DNA of 64,000 nt from Emticicia sp. BO119 (GCF_013912375.1 NZ_JACETV010000011.1:123715-187714); one strand, 5' to 3'; counted from the first letter of the stretch, positions 47,903-55,579 are shown. Made by a program: numbers and translations. The notes: a model not told the origin generated them from the sequence alone.

Positions 47903-48669
47903 TGCATATAGTTAGATTAGTAATTTTAAAATTAATAGTATATCTCATTAAATTATTGTTTTCTTTATTAATTGTTTTGACTATATGGTTATTGGACTTC
48001 TTAACAAACTTATGGGAGGACATGGTGTCAACTCTAGCGTTAATAGTATCTGTGTTTGCTTTAGGAGCAACTTGGAGGCAACTTCATCTGCAAAGGACTC
48101 ATAATCACAAATCATTAAAGCCTATTGGTCAAATTGATTTTGGAGATCGTAATTTTAGTAAACATCTCTTTATTTATTTAAATAATTTTGGCGTTGGCCC
48201 TATGATTGTTACTAAACTAATTTTTGAGAAAAATGGAATAAAATATGAGAAGATAGCTGACTGCATGGAGATAGAATCAAAAAAGTTCATGCATGTCAAT
48301 ATACACTCTGAACTAATAAACGTGATTTTACCAGGCAAATATATAGAAATTTTTGAAACAAAAGACCCTAGCTATTCAGATGAAAAAGCAATATATAATG
48401 TTGAATCAATGAATGTAGTGAAAAGGCAGTTAGCAGAAATTACTTTGACAGTAGAATACAAAGATGTATACGATAATGAATATACAACAAAAAGAAGTTT
48501 TGACTGGTTTATTCGACATATTAAAAACACTAATGATCTAACAATTCAAAATAAGAGTCAATCACAGGAAAAAAAGATTAATGAAAATAATTTGATTGAA
48601 GGAGAAACTTCTATTCAAAGTTTCCCTATAAAAAAAAGAACAAGATTAAAAAAAAATACGTCTCAGTAA
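47902..48669 (+). CDS. Membrane-anchored protein of the RiPP-like cassette, unknown function
   Basis: 255 aa. Its ATG overlaps the maturase stop by one base (TAATG), so it is translationally coupled. N-terminal hydrophobic segments at about 4-34 and 40-56 are followed by a short basic stretch LQRTHNHKS, a pattern common in small membrane-anchored proteins. The remaining part (70-215) is beta-strand rich and the C-terminal 40 residues are Lys/Asn/Gln-rich and probably disordered. No protease, ABC or known immunity motif. In this position it could be an immunity, export or effector protein of the peptide; the sequence alone does not decide. Confidence 0.75.
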   Translation: MHIVRLVILKLIVYLIKLLFSLLIVLTIWLLDFLTNLWEDMVSTLALIVSVFALGATWRQLHLQRTHNHKSLKPIGQIDFGDRNFSKHLFIYLNNFGVGPMIVTKLIFEKNGIKYEKIADCMEIESKKFMHVNIHSELINVILPGKYIEIFETKDPSYSDEKAIYNVESMNVVKRQLAEITLTVEYKDVYDNEYTTKRSFDWFIRHIKNTNDLTIQNKSQSQEKKINENNLIEGETSIQSFPIKKRTRLKKNTSQ

Positions 48670-48688
48670 GAGTATAACTTTATAATTT

Positions 48689-49597
48689 TTATAAGTCGTT
48701 ATTTTTTTTTGAAAGAGGTAAATTTTGCAGCCTATGTAGATATTCGGTAGCTTTCTGGGCATGGGAAGCAGCAGTGAAAATCAGTCGTTTGTCGTCTTGC
48801 AATGCCTGTAACCATGACTGAATATAGGCAGCATGCTTTTCCTCCGGCATCGGTTCAAAGCCTAAATCAGCGGCAAGAAAACAGGCTCCTAATTCCGCCA
48901 CCATTTCTTCTTTGGCATACCCCTCATCACCCCATTGCTTGCGGCCAAAATCACGGTTTAATCGTGTTGGGTGCTTTGTCCAATGGGTCATTTCATGGCC
49001 AAGGACGGCATAATAATCTTTGGCTGACAGAAAGCTCTCAATCGGCGGCATCATCACATAATCATCTATGGAATGATACGCTGCTTTATGGCCCTGACGA
49101 ATATCCGCTTTCGTCCGGGCAAAGAAAAGTTCTAATTCTGCGATACGCTGCGGCGCATTATCTGTAACCTGTGAAGCCGTTTCATAAAACTGTTGAGGCA
49201 AGCCTTCAATCTGGCTGGCATTGAAAACGGTATAGGTTTTCATGAAAGGAATCCTGACGGCTTCCTTTTCACCCTCTTTATTTTCTTCCTCTTTGGTTAT
49301 CTGGTCTGCGTAGATAACCTGTGAACCTTTCTCACCTTTACGAATGGATGCTTTCAGGCTTTTGGCCTGATTAAAAGTCATCCAATGAGGCAACTGATAG
49401 CCATTTTCCACACCCGACATCCACAAGGCAATCACATTGATGCCCGTGTATGGAATGCCATTGGCACGCAAAGGACGCTGGACATTTTCAGGTAAGTGCG
49501 CTCTATTCCAGGGCTTTCGCCATGTCAGTTCGCCTTTCTCAAGGTCGGCCAGAATTTTATTGGTGATGCGGGTATAAATGTCATCGGTTTGGTTCAT
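48689..49597 (-). CDS. ArdC-like antirestriction protein / DUF1738-zincin
   Basis: 302 aa. The N-terminal ArdC ssDNA-binding domain (about 1-130, ITNKILADLEKGELTWRKPW, TYTVFNASQIEGLP) precedes a zincin metallopeptidase-like domain with His201-Glu-x-x-His205 (GHEMTHWT) and a downstream EEMVAELGA, which would supply the third zinc ligand. ArdC proteins protect incoming single-stranded DNA from restriction during conjugation. AAAGGA lies about 8 bp before the ATG. It is convergent to the RiPP-like cassette and starts a minus-strand block of maintenance genes. Confidence 0.9.
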   Translation of the reverse strand: MNQTDDIYTRITNKILADLEKGELTWRKPWNRAHLPENVQRPLRANGIPYTGINVIALWMSGVENGYQLPHWMTFNQAKSLKASIRKGEKGSQVIYADQITKEEENKEGEKEAVRIPFMKTYTVFNASQIEGLPQQFYETASQVTDNAPQRIAELELFFARTKADIRQGHKAAYHSIDDYVMMPPIESFLSAKDYYAVLGHEMTHWTKHPTRLNRDFGRKQWGDEGYAKEEMVAELGACFLAADLGFEPMPEEKHAAYIQSWLQALQDDKRLIFTAASHAQKATEYLHRLQNLPLSKKNNDL

Positions 49598-49644
49598 TGG
49601 AAAATCCTTTGGAAACAGATAGGAATGGATTGGAGATTGATTGA

Positions 49645-50442
49645 TTAAAACAATCGTAGTTGGGTTCCGAGCGGGGGCGTTTTTTCTGTATCGGGAGGGG
49701 AAGCGGCGTTAGAAACAGAGAAGTTTTCATTCTTCGCTTCATCAATAGTCGTATTGGAAAGCATTTCTTTAAGCTTCAAAACACATGCTTTTTCTTTTAG
49801 CTTGTGATCCCAGAAACCAAGCGTGTGTGCTGGTGTGTACCAATGGCTAAATTCTTCCATTGAAAGAGTATTGCCATGCACTACTACTGCCGGAATATGG
49901 AGCAAGGAGAACTGGACATAGGCGGCATGCACACAGGTAGCATCTAAATCAACAGCCGTTACATGAATGGTTTGCTGATAATTGATTCCACTGTCTTTTA
50001 ATTCCAGGGCTGCAGCAATAATCATCGCTCCTGTGCCACAGGCAGGTTCTGAAATTGTAATAAAACCATATTGATTGATGATGTCCTGTTGACTATCACC
50101 CACAATCATTTTTGCCATCATCCGGCAAATAGGGAATGGGGTAAAGAACTGGCCTTTACGTTCATTATGGAGTTCAAGCGCATGGAAAACCTCACCTAAT
50201 ACGTCCTGTGGTGCTTCTTCCAGATGATTGACAAGCATGCCCAGGAGTTTGGGAAACTCGTTGAGTTCTTCCGGTTTGTAGTGTTTGACGATCTCCAGAT
50301 AGCGTTTTTCTCTTGGCTCATATTGAGATTTATCAGTGGTATTACTCAAGGCAATGGCTGACATTTCCACAAAGTCTGCAAACACCTTGTTTGTGCTATG
50401 GCGGTAGGAAAGCTGGTGAATCAGTTTAACCATGTCCTGCAT
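49645..50442 (-). CDS. N6-adenine DNA methyltransferase-like protein lacking the NPPY motif
   Basis: 265 aa from the ATG at 50442; the 13 codons above belong to the repeated leader, so this start is preferred, and AAAGGAAA lies before it. The SAM-binding motif I is SEPACGTGAM. The catalytic motif IV of this family (NPPY or NPPF) is not visible; the corresponding region reads GNTLSMEEFSHWYTPAHTLG. This matches the N-6_Mtase-like proteins found on proteobacterial integrative elements, and suggests either a different substrate or loss of catalysis. It sits in the minus-strand maintenance block between ardC-like and the second methylase gene. Confidence 0.85.
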   Translation of the reverse strand: MQDMVKLIHQLSYRHSTNKVFADFVEMSAIALSNTTDKSQYEPREKRYLEIVKHYKPEELNEFPKLLGMLVNHLEEAPQDVLGEVFHALELHNERKGQFFTPFPICRMMAKMIVGDSQQDIINQYGFITISEPACGTGAMIIAAALELKDSGINYQQTIHVTAVDLDATCVHAAYVQFSLLHIPAVVVHGNTLSMEEFSHWYTPAHTLGFWDHKLKEKACVLKLKEMLSNTTIDEAKNENFSVSNAASPPDTEKTPPLGTQLRLF

Positions 50443-50592
50443 AAGGTTTCCTTTGTGGGTGGTGGATGATGGCAGCGACAAAGGCTCAAAGAGCGGGGAT
50501 AGCTCTCCGAACGCCTAAGCGTGAGTCGCCCTGGCGAGCTTTTTTGCCCAGCAAAAAAGAGGGATAAGCGTCTTCACCGCTCTTTGAGCCAA
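50443..50592 (-). ncRNA. Structured leader copy B, with long outer stem
   Basis: Precedes the methyltransferase-like gene on the minus strand. A perfect 14-bp inverted repeat, GGCTCAAAGAGCGG (50483-50496) and CCGCTCTTTGAGCC (50577-50590), encloses two hairpins: TCGCC-CT-GGCGA (50526-50537) and CTTTTTTGC-CCA-GCAAAAAAG (50539-50559). The second hairpin is replaced in copy A by a different 9-bp stem at the same place, with compensating changes at three pairs. Probable cis-acting regulatory RNA. Between 50593 and 50782 I see nothing else. Confidence 0.6.
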
Positions 50593-50782
50593 GCTGAAAG
50601 CATAAAACCACCACCTATGAAGGATTAATGCGATTAAATAAGCTCTGCTGTTTGCATTTCAGAACGGTATTGATGAAATTGGAGGACTTTTTTAGTCACA
50701 GCAAAAGTTGTTTTGGGTTCATCGGGGGACTGTTTTGTTCCCCTTTGCCTTTTTAAAGGAGATAACATATCTAAGTGGTTGG

Positions 50783-51694
50783 TCATACGTGTGGGTCTTT
50801 GAAAAGGTAAGGAAGTTTTGAAACCTGATTTTCAAAATCTATTTCAACTGCCTGCTGCCGGACAAATTCAAAACTTGTGCCAAATAAATCACTCTGATAG
50901 GTTTGCAGTTTGTCTTTGATGACTTCGATATAATCAGGACTGATTTCGTAGGAGATAGAATTTCGGCCGTTATTTTTGGCTGCCAAGGCAGTTGTGCCAC
51001 TGCCACCAAAAGGATCAAGCACCGTTTCCCCGACAAAACTAAACATGCGGATTAATCTGAGGGGGAGTTCCTGAGGGAACATAGCTATGTGTCCCTTATT
51101 CTGGAGCGTTCCCGGAAAATTCCAATGTCCGGCAAAGTATTTTTGCCATTCCTTCAGAGTCATTTTTGAAAACTCTTTTTGTGATGGGGTAGGTTGAGGG
51201 CTATTCCCTGATTTTCTGAATACAAGAATATATTCATAGTCCATCTGAATAACTCCGTTTCTGGGAAAGGGATAAGACCCTAAAAAGACACCTTTGTCAT
51301 TGCCGATTTTCTGCCAGATAATGGCTCCCATATAATCAAAGCTGATAATCTCACAGAACTTGATGATTTCAGAATGAATGGCCATGAGTTTGTTTCGGCC
51401 ATAATGGGTTTTAACAGCAATGGTATCAGCAATATTGATACACAGCCTACAACCATCCATCAAAGTACGATGGCATTCCTGCCATACTAAATTCATGTGG
51501 TTGATATAGTTTTCAAAACTCTGATAAAAGCCAATCTGTTGCGTAGTCCCATAATCTTTGATATTCCAGTAAGGAGGTGAAGTAACAATTAAATGAACAG
51601 AGCTATCAGCTAACTCACTCATCTTTCGGCAATCACCCTGAATAATTTTGTGAAAAGTCTGCAAGGTCTCTGTCCTTTGGTGGGAAAAATTCAA
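50783..51694 (-). CDS. DNA methyltransferase (beta class, probably N4-cytosine or N6-adenine)
   Basis: 303 aa. Motif IV SPPYW (TSPPYWNIKDYG, about residues 39-43) comes before motif I (DPFGGSGTTALAAKNNGR, about 225), the beta-class order. The SPPY variant is common in m4C enzymes. The frame begins at a TTG at 51694; no ATG or GTG lies close before IIQGDCRKM, so the start is uncertain. No cognate endonuclease is adjacent, so it is a solitary methyltransferase that may protect the element's DNA in new hosts. Confidence 0.88.
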   Translation of the reverse strand: MNFSHQRTETLQTFHKIIQGDCRKMSELADSSVHLIVTSPPYWNIKDYGTTQQIGFYQSFENYINHMNLVWQECHRTLMDGCRLCINIADTIAVKTHYGRNKLMAIHSEIIKFCEIISFDYMGAIIWQKIGNDKGVFLGSYPFPRNGVIQMDYEYILVFRKSGNSPQPTPSQKEFSKMTLKEWQKYFAGHWNFPGTLQNKGHIAMFPQELPLRLIRMFSFVGETVLDPFGGSGTTALAAKNNGRNSISYEISPDYIEVIKDKLQTYQSDLFGTSFEFVRQQAVEIDFENQVSKLPYLFKDPHV

Positions 51695-51719
51695 TAAAAA
51701 AAGTGCAAATGATGGATTG

Positions 51720-52193
51720 CTATTTGGGCATCAGACCGTTGTCAGCGAAGGAGTAATAACTTTGCGGAGAAACAATGAGATGGTCGAAGATGGCAATATC
51801 CAATATCCTGCCTCCCTCACAGATTTTTTCAGTCAGTTTTTTGTCATTTTTACTGGGTATCAGGCTGCCTGACGGATGGTTATGAGAGAGGATAATTCCA
51901 CTGGCTTTTGCCTTTAATGCCGCAGAAAACAGGAGTCTTGTATCTACAATACAGGTATTGATGCTACCGGAAGCTATATCGACCAGTCCCAGGCAATTAC
52001 TTCTGTTGTCGAGCAGCAGGATTTTGAACTGTTCCAGAAGTTCAATCTTATTCTGATCCCATGCCAATCTGAGAACATCATAAGCAACGGTAGGTGAATT
52101 TATATGGACTCTTTCTTTATAAGGAACTTTGTATTTATAATGAATCCCGATTTCTGAAACCCGGTATAAGGATTTGAGTTGTGCGTAATTCAT
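51720..52193 (-). CDS. RadC-like JAB-domain protein
   Basis: 157 aa, the JAB/MPN domain only, without the N-terminal helix-hairpin-helix of chromosomal RadC. The metalloprotease-like motif is complete: His104-x-His106-Pro-Ser-Gly then Asp117 (SHNHPSGSLIPSKND). Such short RadC homologs are standard on integrative elements; their function is not firmly known despite the DNA-repair name. Part of the minus-strand block. Confidence 0.92.
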   Translation of the reverse strand: MNYAQLKSLYRVSEIGIHYKYKVPYKERVHINSPTVAYDVLRLAWDQNKIELLEQFKILLLDNRSNCLGLVDIASGSINTCIVDTRLLFSAALKAKASGIILSHNHPSGSLIPSKNDKKLTEKICEGGRILDIAIFDHLIVSPQSYYSFADNGLMPK

Positions 52194-52202
52194 GATATTT
52201 TC

Positions 52203-52925
52203 CTATGATTTATTCTGCAATTGTTGTTGATACCATTTACTGAGGTCTTTACAGGCAGCATAAAGCATATTCATAGGCTTATGCTTTGACTCCTCTTCAG
52301 TACTGACAAGATTCTGGATATATGCTTTCGCTTGTTGTCCGGTTTGATCATTGCTCATCCAGGAATAAACGTGCTTATACCCATAGTTGCAGATATATGG
52401 ATTGATTTGTTCCAGACAGGTATTGGAATGTAAAATGATGGTATCAGCCAGCAGTTTCTTTCCACCCAGTTTGCTCAGGAAAGACAGGAAATCCAGACTG
52501 TCTTTAAAGAGATGGATACTTTCAGGTTTAGGCATTGTCCCACGAATAAAGGAAATGGCTTGCGAGCCAATGGTTCCTCTGAAAAAGGGATTGATCAGTT
52601 CAAAACCCTCCTCTTCATTAGGAAAGCCAAGCGTTTTGAGTTTTTCCTGTGTTTGTTTATTATATACACAGACTTCATGAAAGTAGTATTGTGCTATTTC
52701 GGTGGAGATGCCCAATGTTTTCAGGAAGTCAAATAGCCCTTTGCTTTGAAGGCTTTTTCGCTTACTTTTCATGACTAATGCTGAACATGGGTAATGCTTT
52801 ACAGCCGGGAAGGCTAAAACCGGATTGACAAAGTTTTGGGATAAATGTTTGGTTTCGTGTGAAGATGATTGGAAAATTCTTTCAATGTCAGTCATAGCGG
52901 TAAGTTCCGCCTTTGGTTTAACCAT
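52203..52925 (-). CDS. Toprim-like (primase-fold) protein with altered catalytic residues
   Basis: 240 aa. The C-terminal half looks like the Toprim domain of Bacteroidota mobile-element primase-like proteins: RGTIGSQAISFIRG, LFKDSLDFLSFLSKL, TIILHSNTCLEQ and SWMSNDQTGQQ. The usual first acidic residue (FEG) reads Phe-Lys-Asp, and the DxD-type DND reads Ser-Asn-Asp, so catalysis is doubtful. A strong Shine-Dalgarno site (AGGAG) lies 6 bp before the ATG. It lies 9 bp upstream of the radC-like gene. The fold call is an inference from pattern; no family is asserted with certainty. Confidence 0.7.
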   Translation of the reverse strand: MVKPKAELTAMTDIERIFQSSSHETKHLSQNFVNPVLAFPAVKHYPCSALVMKSKRKSLQSKGLFDFLKTLGISTEIAQYYFHEVCVYNKQTQEKLKTLGFPNEEEGFELINPFFRGTIGSQAISFIRGTMPKPESIHLFKDSLDFLSFLSKLGGKKLLADTIILHSNTCLEQINPYICNYGYKHVYSWMSNDQTGQQAKAYIQNLVSTEEESKHKPMNMLYAACKDLSKWYQQQLQNKS

Positions 52926-52977
52926 TGCGTTCTCCTGTTGAGTAGTGATGGGGATTGAATGAAAAATTAATCAGTGA

Positions 52978-53469
52978 TTATTCAGACTTACGAATCCGGA
53001 GTCTTGCCAAGTTGAAAGCCATCAGATCGTAAGGGCGATAACGGACGGCCCTGCCGATTTTGATGTAAACCAATTCCTTTGTTCCGGTACTATTCCAGAC
53101 CTCTAAGGTGCCTAAGGTAGAATTGACCTCAGTAGCTGCTCTTTTGCGGTTAATCAGTGGTTGACAAAGATGCGGATTTTCTAAAGGTTTAGAAGCATGT
53201 GCTGCAATAAAAGCATTTAAATCTGATAGACGGTAATAAATGATTTTACCCTTTTTTTGGTAGAGCAAACGGTGACGTTTGCCGGAACGCCAGGCTGCTA
53301 AAGTGCAGGCTGAAAAGCAAAGGTACTGAGCGGCCATTTCGGTATTTAAAAGAATCCGGGAAAGAGGATATTTTTCTGTTGCTTTTGCCAGTTCGTATTC
53401 GAGTGATGAATCAGCTAAGTCAGGATTAAAAAGGAGCAGCTTTGTATTGGCAATAAGATGTTTCGACAT
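52978..53469 (-). CDS. Tandem helix-turn-helix regulator (excisionase-like repeats)
   Basis: 163 aa from ATG 53469 (MSKHLIANTK); the longer frame adds 17 residues without clear family character. Two similar DNA-binding units: LLNTEMAAQYLCFSACTLAAWRSGKRHRLLYQKKGKIIYYRLSDL (about 45-92) and EVNSTLGTLEVWNSTGTKELVYIKIGRAVRYRPYDL (about 110-150), each a MerR-like/AlpA-like winged helix with a wing of aromatic residues. It resembles regulators of integrative elements from proteobacteria. It probably controls excision or transfer genes. Confidence 0.75.
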   Translation of the reverse strand: MSKHLIANTKLLLFNPDLADSSLEYELAKATEKYPLSRILLNTEMAAQYLCFSACTLAAWRSGKRHRLLYQKKGKIIYYRLSDLNAFIAAHASKPLENPHLCQPLINRKRAATEVNSTLGTLEVWNSTGTKELVYIKIGRAVRYRPYDLMAFNLARLRIRKSE

Positions 53470-53689
53470 TTCTTTTCCTTTTATCCCGGAACAAATTCGT
53501 GAAGCAAAAACTTCGGACATCTGGGTAAAGGATTCGTGTACCTACTGTCAAACGACTCATCAGTTCATTAAACACAAACCAATAATGCTTTTGAAAAAGA
53601 CGATATTATCTTTCGATTTCCTGACTTGAAAAGAACACATACACTAGCATGGTTGACTGAACTATCTATGCTGAATTTCTTTTGTTGCT

Positions 53690-54010
53690 ATGGAACTTAA
53701 TGATTTTGATTTTTTATTTCTTTTTGAAAAAAGTATTCATACTGCACCACATCGGAGACCATTATTGATAATTGGGAGCATTGCGTTGACAGATAATAAA
53801 CATTTCAGTCAGGAATCTTTTGGGTATATGCGTTTAAGTCAGATTCTGAAATTGATACCAGTCAGTAAAGCCACCTGGTGGAACGGTTGCAAAACCGGAC
53901 AATTTCCCCAACCTTATAAATTAGGCCCACGCATCACCGCCTGGAAAACGAGCGATATTTACCGATGTCTGCAACAATTTCAACTTTCTCGTAAAAATAA
54001 ATCCGGTTGA
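53690..54010 (+). CDS. AlpA-family excisionase/regulator
   Basis: The reading frame codes for 106 aa, but the AlpA domain itself is MRLSQILKLIPVSKATWWNGCKTGQFPQPYKLGPRITAWKTSDI and starts near codon 47 (53828). AlpA proteins are usually about 70 aa, so the real start may be close to 53828 and the upstream part non-coding. AlpA regulates P4-type integrase expression and excision. It is divergent from the tandem-HTH gene and convergent to the integrase. Confidence 0.75.
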   Translation: MELNDFDFLFLFEKSIHTAPHRRPLLIIGSIALTDNKHFSQESFGYMRLSQILKLIPVSKATWWNGCKTGQFPQPYKLGPRITAWKTSDIYRCLQQFQLSRKNKSG

Positions 54011-54021
54011 TTCACCACTCA

Positions 54022-55296
54022 TTACTTTTTCTTTTGTCCAATAGCCAATAAATATTGCCCTAATTTTTCAAAGGCTTCTTTCTGTTCATGAATGAGAGAG
54101 GCACGTTGATAGGTTTCAATGATTTTATCTTCAATTTTTTGATTGAGACATTTCTTGATAATATGGGGCATAATCCCCAATTCCTGCATAATAGTTCCGG
54201 CAGTACGTCTGAGATCATGAATGACCCAGCGACCTTTAGGTAGTACCAATGCCTGAGGGTTATGCACCCTGTTTTTTTTAGAGGATTCCTGTTGCCTATC
54301 GGTAACCTGTTTGGTCAATACCTGACGGGTAATCGGCCCATCTGATTTGCGATTAGGAACAAGGTATTGGGTTGTTCTTGTTTTTTTCAGCATGATTAAT
54401 TGTTTCAAAGCAAACCTTGACAGATAGACTTCATGTTTAAAAGTATTCTTGGCATGTTCAGAAGGAATGACAAACATTCTTCTGGATATATCAAAATGTT
54501 CCCATTTGGCACGTAAGACTTCATTGACCCGGCATCCTGTAGATAGTAGAAACCAAATCAAGGCTTCATACTCTGTTCTTAAACCTGATTGAGGCAATAA
54601 GTCTTTTAATAGAACCAGTTCTTGTTCCTCTAAATACCTTTTACGTGATTTTTCTTTGCCTCCCACTCGATCTTTAGTCAAACGTCTGGTTGGATCAAGG
54701 TTAATTAATTCTTCATCCTCTGCATAAGCAAAGAACTGTTTGAGATTGGCCAACAAACGGTTCGCCATGCTTTTGGCTTTACGGTTAGTCAACCGCTCCA
54801 GAATACTTCTAATCTCTTGTCTGGTTACTTCATTAATTGGGGTATTTCCAATGAGGGGAAAAACATCTTTCTCAAAGGCACGATTGATTTCACAACCTTT
54901 ATCTTTTCTATTCTGTAATTCATTTTGTTTCCATGATTCAAATACATTCCTGACAGTATGACTTTGTTGCCTTTTTCTTTCAGCTAATTCTTTGGTTTCC
55001 TTTTGGAGTTGTTTATCTGCTTCAATTAAAGGATCAAGGCCAGATTCAAGTAAGGTGCGTTTTTGAGAAGCTAATACTCTTGCCTGCTTTAAATTAGTGT
55101 CTTTAAAAGACCCTAAAGACTGTTTACGGCGTTGTTTGGTAATCGGGGAGGTGTAGCGAAAAATCCATTCTTTCTCTCCATAGTGACGGACAAAGAGATA
55201 AAGCCCTCCGCCATCATTAAACATCTGATCATTGTCTGAATGAGATAAACGCTCAATTTGCAAAGCAGATAAAAGGTGCAATTTATTTTTGGGCAT
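54022..55296 (-). CDS. P4-type tyrosine integrase (DUF4102 arm-binding domain)
   Basis: 424 aa. The N-terminal arm-binding domain (about 1-95) contains DGGGLYLFVRHYGEKEWIFRY, RRKQSLGSF and the LASQKRTLLESGLDPL stretch typical of the DUF4102 family. The core-binding and catalytic domain has the Arg in STGCRVNEVLRAKW, His360-x-x-Arg363 (HDLRRTAGTI) and the nucleophile Tyr396 (ETYQRAS). Such integrases recombine into tRNA 3' ends. It reads away from an att-like region at 55.3-55.6 kb that lies just before its start codon. This type is most common in Proteobacteria; in Bacteroidota it is a sign of transfer. Confidence 0.93.
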   Translation of the reverse strand: MPKNKLHLLSALQIERLSHSDNDQMFNDGGGLYLFVRHYGEKEWIFRYTSPITKQRRKQSLGSFKDTNLKQARVLASQKRTLLESGLDPLIEADKQLQKETKELAERKRQQSHTVRNVFESWKQNELQNRKDKGCEINRAFEKDVFPLIGNTPINEVTRQEIRSILERLTNRKAKSMANRLLANLKQFFAYAEDEELINLDPTRRLTKDRVGGKEKSRKRYLEEQELVLLKDLLPQSGLRTEYEALIWFLLSTGCRVNEVLRAKWEHFDISRRMFVIPSEHAKNTFKHEVYLSRFALKQLIMLKKTRTTQYLVPNRKSDGPITRQVLTKQVTDRQQESSKKNRVHNPQALVLPKGRWVIHDLRRTAGTIMQELGIMPHIIKKCLNQKIEDKIIETYQRASLIHEQKEAFEKLGQYLLAIGQKKK

Positions 55297-55310
55297 TATG
55301 TCTCCTCGCA

Positions 55311-55579
55311 GTGTACCAACCCGTGTACCAATAAAATGCTGATTGGGTTAAACTTTATTAAACCATATTAGAGAGGAAATGCAATAAAATCAAGTATTTT
55401 AAACACCAGACAAACACTATTTTACCATACTATTCAACAGACTTCATTTTTGACATGGAAGAGGTCACAAGTTCAATCCTTGTTACGCCCACCATTATTT
55501 TCAAAGAGTTAAATTAGCTGATTATTTATCATATTGAGAATAACCTTTTAAAGTGTACCAATCCGTGTACCAATAAAAT
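55311..55579. other. att-like region: integrase arm-type repeats around a tRNA 3' end
   Basis: Two 27-bp direct repeats, 26 of 27 bases identical, lie at 55311-55337 and 55553-55579; each contains two GTGTACCAA units. Between them is a tRNA-like 3' end (55461-55494). The whole starts 15 bp before the integrase start codon. Arm-type sites on both sides of a core is the arrangement of an attP (circular form), not of a single attL or attR. The rest of 55,580-55,709 shows nothing else. Confidence 0.6.
55461..55494 (+). other. tRNA 3'-end fragment with encoded CCA (core of att site)
   Basis: The stretch holds a complete T-arm (ACAAG-TTCAATC-CTTGT), then TACGCCC and ACCA, that is, the T-stem/loop, the acceptor 3' strand, the discriminator and CCA of a tRNA whose 5' end would be GGGCGTA. 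The 5' half of such a tRNA is absent. The resident tRNA-fMet at 37590 has no CCA and a different sequence, so this end comes from another tRNA, probably of a CCA-encoding (proteobacterial) genome. Confidence 0.7.

Noticed and set aside
48802..49167. 121-codon plus-strand frame opposite the ArdC-like gene
   Set aside because: The minus strand has full ArdC and HExxH motifs; the plus-strand frame has none.
53690..53827. N-terminal 46 codons of the AlpA frame as coding
   Set aside because: AlpA proteins are about 70 aa and the residues before the domain look unlike the family; I keep the long frame in the feature list but regard a start near 53828 as likely.
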